From contig CANFPP010000004.1 of assembly GCA_947449005.1 (NCBI GenBank), positions 1 through 64,000 on the forward strand: DNA of 64,000 nucleotides. Direction: 5' to 3'. This document shows positions 1-9,735 of this stretch, piece by piece. This DNA is from Holosporales bacterium (GTDB taxonomy: Bacteria; Pseudomonadota; Alphaproteobacteria; Paracaedibacterales; CANFPP01). Positions within the stretch are counted from its first letter, which is position 1. Every line of letters begins with the position of its first letter. The notes under the pieces are model-generated. The model saw nothing but the letters and a program-made list of their open reading frames with translations. It had not been told where the DNA came from and did not search any database. Position numbers and translations under genes: made by a program.

Positions 1-115
1 AGATTGGCGGATCGGTTATTTTGCCAAAACCGACGGCGTAACGTTGACCCCGTACACCCAGGGGTGAAGCCTGGTCATTACCTCAGCAATCAAGGCCGCT
101 CTGCTCCACCATTAA

Positions 116-271
116 CTCTTCCCCATCATGCGTACCTAGGCTTTTGAGCTTTGACAGCTTCAAGCATAGGACATCTGTACTTCTCTACCCTTAAACGCAG
201 CAGACACCGCCTTACGTAACTTAGTAACTTAAGGGTAAACCAACTTGAATACGGAACAGATTGGGGAAGAG
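116..271. other. Unassigned non-coding stretch with nested inverted repeats
   Basis: No convincing gene lies in 1-617. Within it, 116-125 is a perfect inverted repeat of 262-271 (10 bp, core CTCTTCCCC), and nested inside this 186-194 pairs with 229-237 (TACCCTTAA with TTAAGGGTA). A tandem octamer GTAACTTA occupies 216-231. Short open frames enter from the left edge but stop at once in two frames; the third runs to about base 150 without family resemblance. It could be a structured RNA, a decayed mobile element or the tail of a gene starting outside the window. I could not match it to tmRNA, RNase P RNA, SRP RNA or 6S RNA. Confidence 0.3.
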
Positions 272-527
272 CCCATCATTAATGAAGACCCTACGCTTTT
301 TGAGCAATTTTTTTAAGAAATGTCGACTAACAACTTGTGAATTCATTAAATCTTTTGACGGATTCCGGACTGCTGTCTTGAGAGTTTAATGGATTTTTGA
401 GTTATTATTTTTCTTTAAAAAAACCCGTACTATTTGTTGGTTACAGGTAAAGAATAAATCAAAAAATGAAAAAATGTCAATTTTTAAAAGTGGCCGTAAT
501 TATGTTTTGGGGCGGCTAGTATGCATT

Positions 528-562
528 AGATCCCCGGGGCTAGCCCGGGGATGACAGTATGG
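528..562. repeat. Dispersed GC-rich palindromic repeat, copy A
   Basis: A GC-rich island in AT-rich surroundings: GATC, then a stem CCCCGGG/CCCGGGG with a short GCTAG loop, then GATGACAGTATGG. Near-identical cores lie at 9548 and 28795, and relatives at 19869 and 52825. It sits downstream of the gyrA stop codon, but no T-run follows on the gyrA strand, so a terminator role is not supported. Confidence 0.75.
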
Positions 563-617
563 ATGTTGGCGGAGAAAATTGGAGTGATAATATTAGAAAA
601 AGTGGTGTAATTGGATC

Positions 618-3404
618 TTATTCCTCAGTTGAGCTTTCTATTACTGTTTCTTCATTTTCATTCTCTGCAACTACTTCCTCAGCAGTGCTGTCTATAATTG
701 TCTCATCCTGATCGTCTTCTTCAACGCTACTACCAGGAATGCAACTTACAGCAACAACTTTTTCATCGTCTCCAACTCTAAAGATCGTAACGCCTTGAGT
801 TCTTCTGCCAGCAATACGAACAGTATTAATGGGGCAACGAATTAGCTGTCCAGCGTCTGTAACTAGCATGATTTGATCATCACCATTGACAGGGAAAGAG
901 GCAACAACGCCACCATTACGATCATTCACGACAATGCTATCAAAACCCATACTGCCACGATTCGTTGTGCGATATTGATAAGCAGAGCTTCGTTTGCCAT
1001 AGCCATTTTCAGTAATCGTTAGAATGAACTGCTCTTGAGCTGCTAGTTCATCAAAACGTTCTTGGGTGAGCTGATAGCCTTCAGTTTCAGGAGCCTCTTG
1101 GTCTTCTGTCTCTATCTCTTGTCCATCGTTTTGTCTTAATTTTGCCGCCTGACGAAGATAGGCTTGGCGTTCATCCATTGATAAACTGCCTTGTCCAAGA
1201 ATTGTCATTGCTATGACTTTATCTTCCTTATTGAGGCGAATTCCGCGTACACCATTTGAATCGCGTCCAACAAAGATACGAATGTCATCGACGTTAAAAC
1301 GATTACAACGCCCACTATATGTTGAAAGCATTACATCATCATTTTCAGTACAAAGACTTACAGAAATCAGGCTTTCACCTTCATCCAGTTTCATTGCTCT
1401 TTTACCATTTGCATAAATACTAGCAAAATCACTTAAGCGGTTTCGGCGAACATTTCCAGCAGAAGTTGCAAACATTAAGAATTGCTCTGGTGCATCAGTG
1501 ATATCGTCAGTCTTTGCTTCAGGCATCACTAGAACTGTTGAAATCGTTTCTCCGATAGCAAGAGGAAGAAGGTTGATCATCGCTCTCCCCTTAGATTGAG
1601 GTGTGGCTAAAGGTAAGCGGTAACCCTTTAACTGATAAACTTTACCAATTGATGAGAAAAATAGAATCGCACTATGAGTGTTGGCAACGAAAACATCGCT
1701 GACGACATCTTCATCTTTTGTTGCCATTCCAGAACGACCACGCCCACCGCGTCTTTGGGCTCTGTATGTTGATAGGGGGACACGTTTGATATAGCCGCCC
1801 AAACTGACCGTGATAACCATATCTTCGCGTTGGATTAAATCTTCCATATCGACAGATGAGTCGCCATCTTCTATGTCGGTACGACGTGGATTTGCAAACT
1901 GCGCTTTAATTTCAGTAAGTTCATTGGTTAAGATTTCTAAAACGCGTTCCCGTGATGCCAATATAGCAAGCAAATCCTGAATTTGCTCTGCGACTTGTTG
2001 TAAATCATTGGAGATTTTATCACGCTCTAAACCAGTCAAACGATGTAGACGTAAGTCTAAAATTGCCTGAGCTTGAATATCTGTCATCCGGTAAGCAAGG
2101 GAGCCGCCTGCGCTTGGTTCTACCAAAGCAATGAGAGGGGCAACGACAGTTGCGTCCCACTCTATTGCCATTAATTGGTCTTTCGCTTGCTGCCTATCTG
2201 TTGCTTTTTTGATCAAAGCAATAATCGGATCGATATTCGCAACGGCGATGGCAAAACCGAGTAAGAGATGAGCCTTTTCTCTAGCTTTTCCTAGCTCAAA
2301 GCGAGTTCGACGAAGAATAACGGTTTCACGGAACTCTAAGAATGCTTGCAGGATTTCTTTCATGGAAAGTTGGCAAGGTCTTCCGTGTACAAGCGCTAGC
2401 ATATTGCAGCCAAAACTTGTTTGAAGCGATGAGTAACGATATAGCTGGTTAAGAACGACGTCTGGAACTGCATCCCGTTTTAATTCAATAACAACGCGCA
2501 CACCATCACGGTCAGATTCATCACGAAGATCAGAAATTCCCTCAATAACTTTATCACGAACAATTTCAGCAATTCGCTCAATCATACGTGCTTTGTTAAC
2601 CTGGAAAGGCATTTCAGTGATGATGATCGCTTCACGTCCTTCGCGGACTGTTTCAAAGTGTGTTTTGCCGCGAATAACAACAGAGCCTCGTCCTGTTCTA
2701 AAGGCTTCAAATATTCCATGACGACCGATAATAGTTCCACCCGTTGGGAAATCGGGCCCTGGAATGTATTGCATTAACTCAGCAAGATCCAGATGTGGGT
2801 TGGTAATTAAGGCGCAACATGCATCAATAACTTCCCCTAAGTTGTGTGGAGGGATGTTTGTTGCCATACCAACCGCAATACCGCCAGCACCATTAACAAG
2901 AAGATTAGGAAAACGTGCAGGAAGAACTTTTGGTTCAATCTCAGAGCCGTCATAGTTAGGCTGGAAATCAACGGTATCTTTATCAATATCTTCTAATAAT
3001 TCATGAGCCGCTTTGCTGAGTCTAGCTTCGGTATAACGAGCCGCTGCCGCTGGATCTCCGTCCATCGATCCAAAGTTACCTTGTCCATCGATCAATGGTA
3101 AACGAAGACTAAAGTTTTGAGTTAATCGAACCATTGCATCATAAATTGCCATATCACCATGCGGGTGATATTTACCCATAACGTCTCCAACGACGCGAGC
3201 GGATTTGCGGTATGGTTTATTGTATTCATTGCCTGCGTGTTTCATTGCGTAAAGAATGCGCCGATGGACAGGTTTCAGCCCGTCTCTAACATCAGGTAGT
3301 GCGCGTGAAACAATGACGCTCATTGCGTAATCAAGGTAGGAACGCTTCATTTCCTCTTCAATGGCAATAGGCTTTATATCTGCAGTCATGAGGGCATTAG
3401 TCAT
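618..3404 (-). CDS. gyrA: DNA gyrase subunit A
   Basis: Breakage-reunion subunit of the A2B2 gyrase that introduces negative supercoils in the cytoplasm. The 928-aa product has the full family layout: N-terminal winged-helix and tower domains with the catalytic tyrosine at Y124 (in RYTEARLS), then the C-terminal beta-pinwheel introduced by the GyrA box QRRGGRG. The C-terminal tail is acidic and Glu-rich. The quinolone-determining region reads [10 protein letters not shown], so the position equal to E. coli Ser83 is Met85 and the Asp87 equivalent (D89) is kept. The gene lies 66 bp downstream of ssb on the same strand, a common alphaproteobacterial order, so the two are probably co-transcribed. 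Confidence 0.98.
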   Translation of the reverse strand: MTNALMTADIKPIAIEEEMKRSYLDYAMSVIVSRALPDVRDGLKPVHRRILYAMKHAGNEYNKPYRKSARVVGDVMGKYHPHGDMAIYDAMVRLTQNFSLRLPLIDGQGNFGSMDGDPAAAARYTEARLSKAAHELLEDIDKDTVDFQPNYDGSEIEPKVLPARFPNLLVNGAGGIAVGMATNIPPHNLGEVIDACCALITNPHLDLAELMQYIPGPDFPTGGTIIGRHGIFEAFRTGRGSVVIRGKTHFETVREGREAIIITEMPFQVNKARMIERIAEIVRDKVIEGISDLRDESDRDGVRVVIELKRDAVPDVVLNQLYRYSSLQTSFGCNMLALVHGRPCQLSMKEILQAFLEFRETVILRRTRFELGKAREKAHLLLGFAIAVANIDPIIALIKKATDRQQAKDQLMAIEWDATVVAPLIALVEPSAGGSLAYRMTDIQAQAILDLRLHRLTGLERDKISNDLQQVAEQIQDLLAILASRERVLEILTNELTEIKAQFANPRRTDIEDGDSSVDMEDLIQREDMVITVSLGGYIKRVPLSTYRAQRRGGRGRSGMATKDEDVVSDVFVANTHSAILFFSSIGKVYQLKGYRLPLATPQSKGRAMINLLPLAIGETISTVLVMPEAKTDDITDAPEQFLMFATSAGNVRRNRLSDFASIYANGKRAMKLDEGESLISVSLCTENDDVMLSTYSGRCNRFNVDDIRIFVGRDSNGVRGIRLNKEDKVIAMTILGQGSLSMDERQAYLRQAAKLRQNDGQEIETEDQEAPETEGYQLTQERFDELAAQEQFILTITENGYGKRSSAYQYRTTNRGSMGFDSIVVNDRNGGVVASFPVNGDDQIMLVTDAGQLIRCPINTVRIAGRRTQGVTIFRVGDDEKVVAVSCIPGSSVEEDDQDETIIDSTAEEVVAENENEETVIESSTEE

Positions 3405-3470
3405 GGTTTTTAAGAGCTCGTATTAAATTTTGATGTATGTGGATGTGGGCCAACGGAGATACCTGAAAAT

Positions 3471-3953
3471 TTAGAAAGGAACTTCGTCGTCTAAATCACC
3501 AAAGCTAGGAGATGATCCTAAGCCTGAACTTGAAGGACTGCTAGAGGATGAGCCTCCGGCATAAGATGATGAATCGTAATCTTCCTCACCACTACTTGAT
3601 CCCTTAGAATCCAAGAGTGTCATTTCCCCTTTAAAGCGAGAGAGCACAATTTCAGTTGTATACTTTTCAACGCCCGCTTGATCTGTCCACTTACGTGTTT
3701 GGAGCTGTCCTTCAAGATAAAGTTTGGTGCCTTTTTTCAAATAACGTTCAGCAATATCTGCAAGACGATCATTGAAAACAACAACGCGGTGCCATTCGGT
3801 TCTATCGCGACGTTCACCTGTCGCTTTGTCTTTCCAAGATTCACTTGTAGCAACTGACAAGTTAACAATCTTGCCGCCTTCTTGGTTAAATCTAACTTCA
3901 GGATCACGTCCTAAATTACCAACAAGTATAACTTTATTAACCGAACCCGCCAT
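3471..3953 (-). CDS. ssb: Single-stranded DNA-binding protein
   Basis: Binds single-stranded DNA as a tetramer during replication, recombination and repair. The 160-aa protein has the N-terminal OB fold (about residues 1-110, starting [19 protein letters not shown]), a flexible Ser/Gly-rich linker, and the acidic tip DDEVPF, which in this family recruits partner proteins. Length and architecture are normal. The start ATG at 3953 fits the conserved N-terminus. It precedes gyrA on the same strand and is divergent from the A-type Fe-S carrier gene; the 110 bp between 3954 and 4063 must hold both promoters. Confidence 0.97.
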   Translation of the reverse strand: MAGSVNKVILVGNLGRDPEVRFNQEGGKIVNLSVATSESWKDKATGERRDRTEWHRVVVFNDRLADIAERYLKKGTKLYLEGQLQTRKWTDQAGVEKYTTEIVLSRFKGEMTLLDSKGSSSGEEDYDSSSYAGGSSSSSPSSSGLGSSPSFGDLDDEVPF

Positions 3954-4063
3954 TTTTTAACTCCCTCGTATTTCATATTATCCTTTGTTATACAAAACTC
4001 TACGATATTACGCTACGGTTTGTTATAGTAAGATCAAATTTAAACATCTTTTTTAAGTGACCT

Positions 4064-4399
4064 ATGAGCAGTTTTTTTATAACCATCAGTGATAATGCCG
4101 CAAAACGAATCGCTTTTTTGGTAGATCAAGAGCAAGACAACACTTTAATGTTGCGCGTTTCTGTGTTGGGAGGCGGGTGCTCAGGATTCCAATATAGTTT
4201 CCTTATGGATGATAGCAAACTTGAGGATGATCAAATCTTTGATAAAGACGATGCCAAAGTTGTTATTGATCAAACATCGCTGCAACTTTTGAATGGCAGC
4301 CAGATTGATTACGTGGAAGACTTATCTGCATCATCGTTCGTCATTAAAAATCCGAATGCTGCATCTTCTTGCGGCTGCGGGAATTCATTTTCGATTTGA
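4064..4399 (+). CDS. A-type iron-sulfur carrier (ErpA/IscA/SufA family)
   Basis: Small carrier that receives Fe-S clusters from a scaffold and hands them to target enzymes. The 111-aa sequence carries the three invariant cysteines of the family: one in GGGCSGFQY (about residue 38) and the CGCG motif near the C-terminus. It stands alone rather than in an isc or suf operon here, so I cannot decide between ErpA, IscA and SufA by context. It is convergent with the next gene (4472-4915). Confidence 0.9.
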   Translation: MSSFFITISDNAAKRIAFLVDQEQDNTLMLRVSVLGGGCSGFQYSFLMDDSKLEDDQIFDKDDAKVVIDQTSLQLLNGSQIDYVEDLSASSFVIKNPNAASSCGCGNSFSI

Positions 4400-4423
4400 G
4401 GGATTATTGTCCGTTCTGATAAA

Positions 4424-4467
4424 TATACCTGTCATGAATTCCAGACATCTTCATTCATACAGGTATA
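4424..4467. terminator. Hairpin between convergent genes
   Basis: TATACCTGT at 4424-4432 is perfectly complementary to ACAGGTATA at 4459-4467, in the short gap between two convergent genes. It could end transcription from both sides, but neither strand shows a clear T-run, so this is tentative. Confidence 0.35.
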
Positions 4468-4471
4468 ATAC

Positions 4472-4915
4472 TTAGGGTTTGTCATTATCCATTCTGATAA
4501 ACAAGGTGGAAATTTGATAATTCTTTTTCGGCCCTATTACAGTATACAATGTTTCAAACTGGTTGCGTGTGTGAAACATCCATAGGCAATTGTATGTATC
4601 GTCTTTGCAATGATGCTGGTGTTGCAGTGTTGTTGGGAACGTTGTGTTTTTTTCGATGTTGCCTTCGTGCAGTAATACTCCATCATTTTTAAAAATCTTA
4701 AATGTATACGCTGTTACTTTGTAAATATGCTTTTGAAAACAGGTTTGACATTCTCCGTGCAGCTGATACGTGCCATTTTCTGTGTATAATATACTATCTT
4801 CAGTTTTTGTGAAAAATGCTTTGCCAGTTATCAAAACATCGAAGTGAGATACCTGTCGTTTGAATGTCCAGATACCTGAGAACAACTCTTCAAAATTTAG
4901 TTTATGACGGCTCAT
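4472..4915 (-). CDS. DUF6314 family protein
   Basis: Function unknown. The 147-aa protein matches the pattern I associate with DUF6314: an N-terminal GIWTF-R segment, G-A-F and YTENG motifs, a central FKIFKNDGVLLHEG strand pair, H-H-C-D-TYN, and a C-terminal TVIGPKKNYQISTLFIR. No signal peptide or membrane segment is visible, so it is probably a cytoplasmic beta-rich binding protein. It has no operon partner and is divergent from the ParD-like gene at 4975. Confidence 0.65.
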   Translation of the reverse strand: MSRHKLNFEELFSGIWTFKRQVSHFDVLITGKAFFTKTEDSILYTENGTYQLHGECQTCFQKHIYKVTAYTFKIFKNDGVLLHEGNIEKNTTFPTTLQHQHHCKDDTYNCLWMFHTRNQFETLYTVIGPKKNYQISTLFIRMDNDKP

Positions 4916-4974
4916 TTTTCACATATGAATGGTAGTGTCTTTTTTGCATTAAAGTGAACATAAGGAGAATCATT

Positions 4975-5184
4975 GTGTCAACAGTAGTTAAGTTTTCAGA
5001 AAAACTTGTTCAAGAGACATGTTGTCATGATAGTGTTTTTGGTGATTCTATGGAAAAACAAATAGAACACAGGTTACGTATCGGAAAAATTGCTGAGGAA
5101 AACCCAGATCTATCTTACGATTTCATAAAAGATATTCTGATTGCCAAACAAGATGTTAAGGGTGGTGAGGTTTTGCCATATTAA
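4975..5184 (+). CDS. ParD-like antitoxin, apparently without its toxin
   Basis: A 69-aa protein resembling the ParD-like antitoxin family (PF11903): an N-terminal strand STVVKFSEKLVQE followed by helices with EKQIEHRLRIGKIAEENPDLSYDFIKDIL and a short acidic tail GGEVLPY. The GTG start at 4975 is chosen because AGGAG lies at 4963-4967 with good spacing; an upstream ATG at 4954 would add seven residues and has no ribosome-binding site. Such antitoxins are normally followed directly by a toxin gene. Here an ATG overlaps the stop codon (5184) but its frame closes after four codons, and a MITE-like element begins about 65 bp later, so the partner seems lost or interrupted. Confidence 0.7.
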   Translation: MSTVVKFSEKLVQETCCHDSVFGDSMEKQIEHRLRIGKIAEENPDLSYDFIKDILIAKQDVKGGEVLPY

Positions 5185-5248
5185 TGTTAAAACGATAAAA
5201 GAACATTTAATACTAAGATGTTATAGAAGTATAAAATTTTTAACTGGA

Positions 5249-5410
5249 TGGCTACGCACCTGCAGTGCTCGCCATGACGGTGGAGAGCGTGGGTGTGTGT
5301 TCGCCTGTATTTCAATAAATTGCAAATACTCACTGCTGTCAACGACGAGCGTCGGGCCATCCACTCGCATCGCCGTTATGGCGAGCACCACAGGTGCGCT
5401 AAATAGCCTT
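5249..5410. mobile_element. MITE-like element with ~25-bp terminal inverted repeats
   Basis: Bases 5256-5280 and 5375-5399 are inverted copies of each other (22 of 25 positions agree; core GCTCGCCAT-A-GG against CC-T-ATGGCGAGC), and the similarity continues weakly to GGCTAC at 5249 and TAGCC at about 5408. The element is visibly richer in GC than its surroundings and encodes no transposase, as expected for a non-autonomous element. It accounts for the otherwise puzzling open frames in 5185-5450. Confidence 0.7.
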
Positions 5411-5495
5411 ACTTCAAAAAATATCTGTATCATCGTGACGGTGCAGTAGTTATAAAATCTAACCCCGATTGGGTATAAAAGGTGTAGAGGACATT

Positions 5496-6278
5496 ATGAA
5501 AATAGCGACATGGAATGTGAATTCGGTGAGGATGCGGCTGCCAATTCTGCTTGAATGGTTGAAAGAAAAGCAACCAGACGTTGTGTTATTGCAGGAAACA
5601 AAGTGTATGAATGATGTGTTTCCGCGCCAAGAAATTGAAGATCTTGGTTACAATATTGTTATGCATGGGCAAAAGACATTTAATGGCGTTGCGATTTTGG
5701 CAAAATCTCCTATAGAAGATGTAACAACTGGCGTGCCGGGTATTCTTGATGAAGAAGGTTCGCAGACACGGTATATTGAGGCTGTTGTTGGTAAAGTTCG
5801 CGTAGTGTCTGTGTATGTGCCAAATGGTCAAGAAGTTGGATGTGATAAGTTTTTATATAAAATGGAATTTTTAAAGCAACTTCATAAGCATTTGGAATCT
5901 TTGCTGAATTATGAAGAAATCTGCGTTATTGGCGGAGATTTTAATATTGCACCAACAGATAGGGATGTTGCAAAACCTGAAAATTGGATAGGAGATGTTC
6001 TTTGTTCTCCAGAGGAACGTCAATGGTATCGCGCTCTTTTGAATTTGGGTTATCAAGATGCGATTCGTCTCCATCATCATGATGAAAAAGGACCTTATAC
6101 CTGGTGGGATTATCGCAGTGGTGCCTTTGAAAAAGGTGGGGGATTGCGTATCGATCATCTGCTTTTGTCGCCTCAAGCAACGGATATTGCTGTTAGCTCT
6201 GGCGTCGATCGCGAACTTCGTGCTAAGGAAAAAGCATCGGATCATGCGCCCGTATGGTGCACTTTAAATACAATATAG
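5496..6278 (+). CDS. xth: Exodeoxyribonuclease III (AP endonuclease, Xth family)
   Basis: Cuts DNA at abasic sites and removes 3' blocking groups in base excision repair. The 260-aa product shows the endonuclease/exonuclease/phosphatase fold motifs: MKIATWNVNSVR at the N-terminus, VLLQETKC (metal-binding Glu), GGDFNIAPTDRDV (catalytic Asp, Asn) and C-terminal SDHAPVW (catalytic Asp-His). The ATG at 5496 is preceded by AGAGGA and matches the conserved start; an open frame upstream to 5469 is not needed. Only 19 bp separate it from gatC, so it may lead the gatCAB operon. Confidence 0.95.
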   Translation: MKIATWNVNSVRMRLPILLEWLKEKQPDVVLLQETKCMNDVFPRQEIEDLGYNIVMHGQKTFNGVAILAKSPIEDVTTGVPGILDEEGSQTRYIEAVVGKVRVVSVYVPNGQEVGCDKFLYKMEFLKQLHKHLESLLNYEEICVIGGDFNIAPTDRDVAKPENWIGDVLCSPEERQWYRALLNLGYQDAIRLHHHDEKGPYTWWDYRSGAFEKGGGLRIDHLLLSPQATDIAVSSGVDRELRAKEKASDHAPVWCTLNTI

Positions 6279-6297
6279 ATACTATTTAGGATTCATT

Positions 6298-6579
6298 ATG
6301 TCGTTAACGTCTTCAGATATTGCTAAAATCGCAACGCTGTCTCGCATTAAAGCGGAACCAGATGAACTTGCAGTTTTTGGTCAAGAACTTTCATCAATTT
6401 TGCACTGGGTTGACCAATTAGAAAAGGTCGATGTTTCCTCGATTGGCTCGTTAACTTCGCAAGAATTAATGACCGAAAGAGTTGATGAAGTTACCGATGG
6501 CAATAAAGTTGCTGAGATCATCGCTAATGCTCCAGAGTCTGCTCACAATATGTTTACTGTTCCGAAGGTTGTTGAATAA
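6298..6579 (+). CDS. gatC: Asp/Glu-tRNA(Asn/Gln) amidotransferase subunit C
   Basis: Small subunit that bridges GatA and GatB in the enzyme converting misacylated Glu-tRNA(Gln) or Asp-tRNA(Asn) to the correct aminoacyl-tRNA. The 93-aa protein has the typical N-terminal helices ([18 protein letters not shown]) and the extended C-terminal arm ending [10 protein letters not shown]. Its stop codon shares one base with the gatA start (TAATG), which indicates translational coupling. The order gatC-gatA-gatB is the usual bacterial one. Confidence 0.95.
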   Translation: MSLTSSDIAKIATLSRIKAEPDELAVFGQELSSILHWVDQLEKVDVSSIGSLTSQELMTERVDEVTDGNKVAEIIANAPESAHNMFTVPKVVE

Positions 6580-8042
6580 TGACAAAACTAACTGCTCTAA
6601 CTCTAACAGAAGCACGAGATGGATTACGCAAAAAGCAATTCAGTGCGACAGAATTAACTAAAGCTTTCCTAGAGAATATGGAAACTCAACGTTCTCTCAA
6701 TGCCTATATTACGGAAACGCCAGAGTGTGCGCTTGAGGGTGCTAAAGAATCAGACAAGCGCCTCAGTTCTGGAACCTCAAGATCGCTTGAAGGTTTGCCG
6801 CTTGGTATTAAAGATTTGTTTTGTACTAAGGGTACGAGAACGACGGCTGGATCTAAAATCCTAGAGAATTTTGTGCCTCCGTATGAGTCAACTGTGACGC
6901 AAAATCTATTTGATGCGGGCGCTGTTATGCTCGGTAAAACGAATATGGATGAGTTTGCAATGGGATCTGCAAATTTAACCAGTGCTTATGGTCCAACATT
7001 AAGCCCGTGGCGTCGTGCTTCCGATCCATCAAATCCATTGGTTCCAGGTGGATCATCTGGAGGATCAGCCGCGGCAGTTGCAGGGCGTCTTGCTTTAGCG
7101 GCAACGGCTTCTGATACAGGGGGGTCAATTCGTCAACCGGCGGCATTTACGGGACTTGTTGGGATAAAGCCAACTTATGGTCTTTGTTCACGTTGGGGAA
7201 TGATCGCTTTTGCGTCGTCCCTTGATCAGGCAGGGCCTTTAACGCATACGGTAAGTGATGCTGCATTAATGCTTGAAACGATGGTAAGCTATGACGCAAA
7301 AGATGCAACATCTCTTAATGTAGAAAAGCCATCATACTTGGCATCGCTTAACGAAGACGTTCGTGGTCTAAGGGTTGGCATTGCGAAAGAATATCTTGAA
7401 GGTTTAAACGAAGATGGTCTTAAGCTCTTGCAGCAAGGGATTGAATGGCTGAAGGCTGCGGGTGCTGTTATTGTTGATGTTAGTTTGCCAACAACGGCCT
7501 ATGCTTTGCCAACGTATTACATCATTGCACCGGCTGAAGCTTCCTCGAATTTATCACGCTATGATGGTTTGCGTTTTGGAAGACGAGTGGCTGGGAATAG
7601 CCTTGACGAGATGTATGAAAATACACGTCGTGAAGGATTTGGGCATGAAGTTAAACGGCGCATTATGATCGGAACTTACGTATTGTCGGCTGGATATTAT
7701 GATGCGTATTACATTAAGGCGCAAAAAGTTCGAAAGCTAATTGCAAACGATTTTGATCAGGCGTTTGGTAAAGTTGATGTTCTTTTAACGCCGACAACAC
7801 CAACAGATGCGTTTGCGTTGAATGAAACGCCAAGTGATCCTGTGACGATGTATTTGAATGATATTTATACAGTAACAGCGAATTTGGCGGGTATACCTGG
7901 AATTTCAGTTCCAGCCGGTTTATCTGAACAGGGATTACCGCTTGGGTTGCAATTGATTGGGCCTAAATTCTCTGAGCAAAGACTTTTGAATACGGCAAAG
8001 GTTATCGAAGCGGCAGCAGGTTTTTCTATGGGTGCAAAATAA
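6579..8042 (+). CDS. gatA: Asp/Glu-tRNA(Asn/Gln) amidotransferase subunit A
   Basis: Amidase subunit that releases ammonia from glutamine for transamidation. The 487-aa protein carries the amidase signature with the Ser-cisSer-Lys triad: Lys78 (GIKDLF), Ser159 ([13 protein letters not shown]) and nucleophile Ser183 ([10 protein letters not shown]); the 24-residue spacing between the serines equals that of characterised GatA proteins. It starts within the gatC stop codon and its own stop overlaps the gatB start by one base (TAATG), so all three subunits are coupled. Confidence 0.97.
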   Translation: MTKLTALTLTEARDGLRKKQFSATELTKAFLENMETQRSLNAYITETPECALEGAKESDKRLSSGTSRSLEGLPLGIKDLFCTKGTRTTAGSKILENFVPPYESTVTQNLFDAGAVMLGKTNMDEFAMGSANLTSAYGPTLSPWRRASDPSNPLVPGGSSGGSAAAVAGRLALAATASDTGGSIRQPAAFTGLVGIKPTYGLCSRWGMIAFASSLDQAGPLTHTVSDAALMLETMVSYDAKDATSLNVEKPSYLASLNEDVRGLRVGIAKEYLEGLNEDGLKLLQQGIEWLKAAGAVIVDVSLPTTAYALPTYYIIAPAEASSNLSRYDGLRFGRRVAGNSLDEMYENTRREGFGHEVKRRIMIGTYVLSAGYYDAYYIKAQKVRKLIANDFDQAFGKVDVLLTPTTPTDAFALNETPSDPVTMYLNDIYTVTANLAGIPGISVPAGLSEQGLPLGLQLIGPKFSEQRLLNTAKVIEAAAGFSMGAK

Positions 8043-9523
8043 TGAGTGATAGTAATTTAATAAAAGGGCAGACAGGCCTTTGGGAAGTTGTTATTGGGCT
8101 TGAGGTCCATGCGCAGGTGGTTTCTAAGTCAAAGCTTTTTTCTGGAAGTTCAACGGAATTTGGTGCGGAGCCTAACACGCAAGTTAGCTTTGTTGATGCT
8201 GGGATGCCAGGAATGCTGCCTGTTGTTAATAAGGTTTGTATCGATCAGGCAATTAAAACAGGTCTTGGTATTAATGGAACGATTAATCTGGTTTCTGTGT
8301 TTGACCGTAAAAATTATTTTTATGCCGATTTGCCGACAGGTTATCAGATATCACAGTTCACTCAGCCAATTGTTACTGGTGGGTATTTGGATATTGATTT
8401 GGAAGATAATGTCACAAAACGAATTAATATAACACGTCTCCACGTTGAGCAAGATGCGGGTAAAAGTATTCATGATTTGCATCCTCAGCATTCCTATATA
8501 GATCTTAATCGTGCCGGCGTTGCTTTGATGGAAATCGTTTCTGAACCTGAGATGAGAACACCAGCGGAAGCGATGAGCTATGTTAAAAAATTACGGTCAA
8601 TCTTGCGTTACCTTGGAACTTGCGATGGCAACATGGAGCAGGGGAGTATGCGAGTTGATGTCAACGTTTCCTTGCGTCGTCCAGGCGAAGAACTTGGAAC
8701 TCGGGCTGAAATTAAAAACGTCAATTCAATTCGCTTTTTAGGTCAGGCGCTTGAGTATGAAATAAGACGCCAGTTAGAGATTTTGGAAGATGGCGGTGCT
8801 GTTGTTCAGGAGACACGTCTTTTCGATCCAAGTAAGTGTGAAACCCGTTCTATGCGCGGCAAAGAAAATGCGCATGATTATCGATATTTTCCGGATCCAG
8901 ATTTAAGGCCATTGGTCTTAACGGCAGAGAGAATTGAGAAAATTAAAGCGACATTGCCTGAATTGCCAGATGCAAAGAAAGCTCGATTTATCAAAGATTA
9001 TGGTCTGACTGATTATGATGCAAGTGTTCTTGTGGCGGAGCAGGAAGTTGCAGCGTACTACGAAAAAGTTGTTGGAAGCTTAAAGTCTAGTGATATTCGA
9101 GTAGCGGCGAAACTAACGGCGAACTGGCTGATTAGTGAAGTATTTGGTGCACTTAATCGCGAGAGCTTAACAATTGAACAAGTGCCGTTCCCACCGCAAC
9201 ATTTAGCAAAATTGGTTGATCTGATTACTGATGATACGATCTCTGGAAAGATTGCTAAGGATGTGTTTGCGAAACTTTGGGAAACGGGCGAAGATCCGAG
9301 CCAGATTGTTGAGAAACTTGGTTTGCAACAGATCACGGATCCAGCGGCGATAGAAGCAATAATTGCGCAGATTCTAGAGAAAGATGCAGCAAAAGTTGAA
9401 GAATATCGTTCAGGAAAACCGCAGTTATTTGGTTACTTTGTTGGGCAAGTGATGAAAATCATGCAAGGTAAAGCTAATCCAGGCATCGTGAATAAGATTC
9501 TTCAGGAAAAATTAAACGGATAA
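8042..9523 (+). CDS. gatB: Asp/Glu-tRNA(Asn/Gln) amidotransferase subunit B
   Basis: tRNA-binding subunit that activates the misacylated amino acid with ATP and receives ammonia from GatA. The 493-aa sequence has the cradle-domain signature [10 protein letters not shown], the zinc and active-site region around [31 protein letters not shown], the RVDVNVSLR strand, and the C-terminal YqeY-like tail. Full length for the family. Last gene of the run; a palindromic repeat follows within 25 bp. Presence of GatCAB suggests that at least one of GlnRS or AsnRS is missing from this genome, which the window itself cannot show. Confidence 0.97.
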   Translation: MSDSNLIKGQTGLWEVVIGLEVHAQVVSKSKLFSGSSTEFGAEPNTQVSFVDAGMPGMLPVVNKVCIDQAIKTGLGINGTINLVSVFDRKNYFYADLPTGYQISQFTQPIVTGGYLDIDLEDNVTKRINITRLHVEQDAGKSIHDLHPQHSYIDLNRAGVALMEIVSEPEMRTPAEAMSYVKKLRSILRYLGTCDGNMEQGSMRVDVNVSLRRPGEELGTRAEIKNVNSIRFLGQALEYEIRRQLEILEDGGAVVQETRLFDPSKCETRSMRGKENAHDYRYFPDPDLRPLVLTAERIEKIKATLPELPDAKKARFIKDYGLTDYDASVLVAEQEVAAYYEKVVGSLKSSDIRVAAKLTANWLISEVFGALNRESLTIEQVPFPPQHLAKLVDLITDDTISGKIAKDVFAKLWETGEDPSQIVEKLGLQQITDPAAIEAIIAQILEKDAAKVEEYRSGKPQLFGYFVGQVMKIMQGKANPGIVNKILQEKLNG

Positions 9524-9547
9524 TAAACATAGCTGAGGGGTTGTGAT

Positions 9548-9576
9548 AGATCCCCGGGCCAGGCCCGGGGATGATA
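9548..9576. repeat. Dispersed GC-rich palindromic repeat, copy B
   Basis: GATC followed by a perfect 9-bp stem (9552-9560 with 9562-9570, CCCCGGGCC/GGCCCGGGG) and GATGAT. Same family as the copies at 528 and 28795. It follows gatB but lacks a T-run on the plus strand. Confidence 0.75.
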
Positions 9577-9735
9577 AAGAGAGAGTAAAGGCATCTTCAT
9601 TCACAAAAAGTATAGTGTGTTTCTGTATTGATTAAATTTTTAATCAATTTTACATTAAGATATCTCTTGTAGTTCTTGCAATCTACGATCTTGAATTTTT
9701 GCATACTACGCGCAATACATGAGTTGGTTGAATCT

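Noticed and set aside
1-330. tmRNA, RNase P RNA, SRP RNA or 6S RNA
   Set aside because: None of the hallmark segments (tag reading frame, GAGGAAAGTCC-type core, GGAAG tetraloop region, central bubble) could be found on either strand.
528-562. Palindrome after gyrA as a rho-independent terminator
   Set aside because: No T-run on the gyrA strand, and the same sequence recurs at other loci in either orientation.
5141-5449. A ~100-aa open frame downstream of the ParD-like gene as the missing toxin
   Set aside because: Most of it is the MITE-like element read through; the composition is not protein-like and the inverted repeats explain the sequence.
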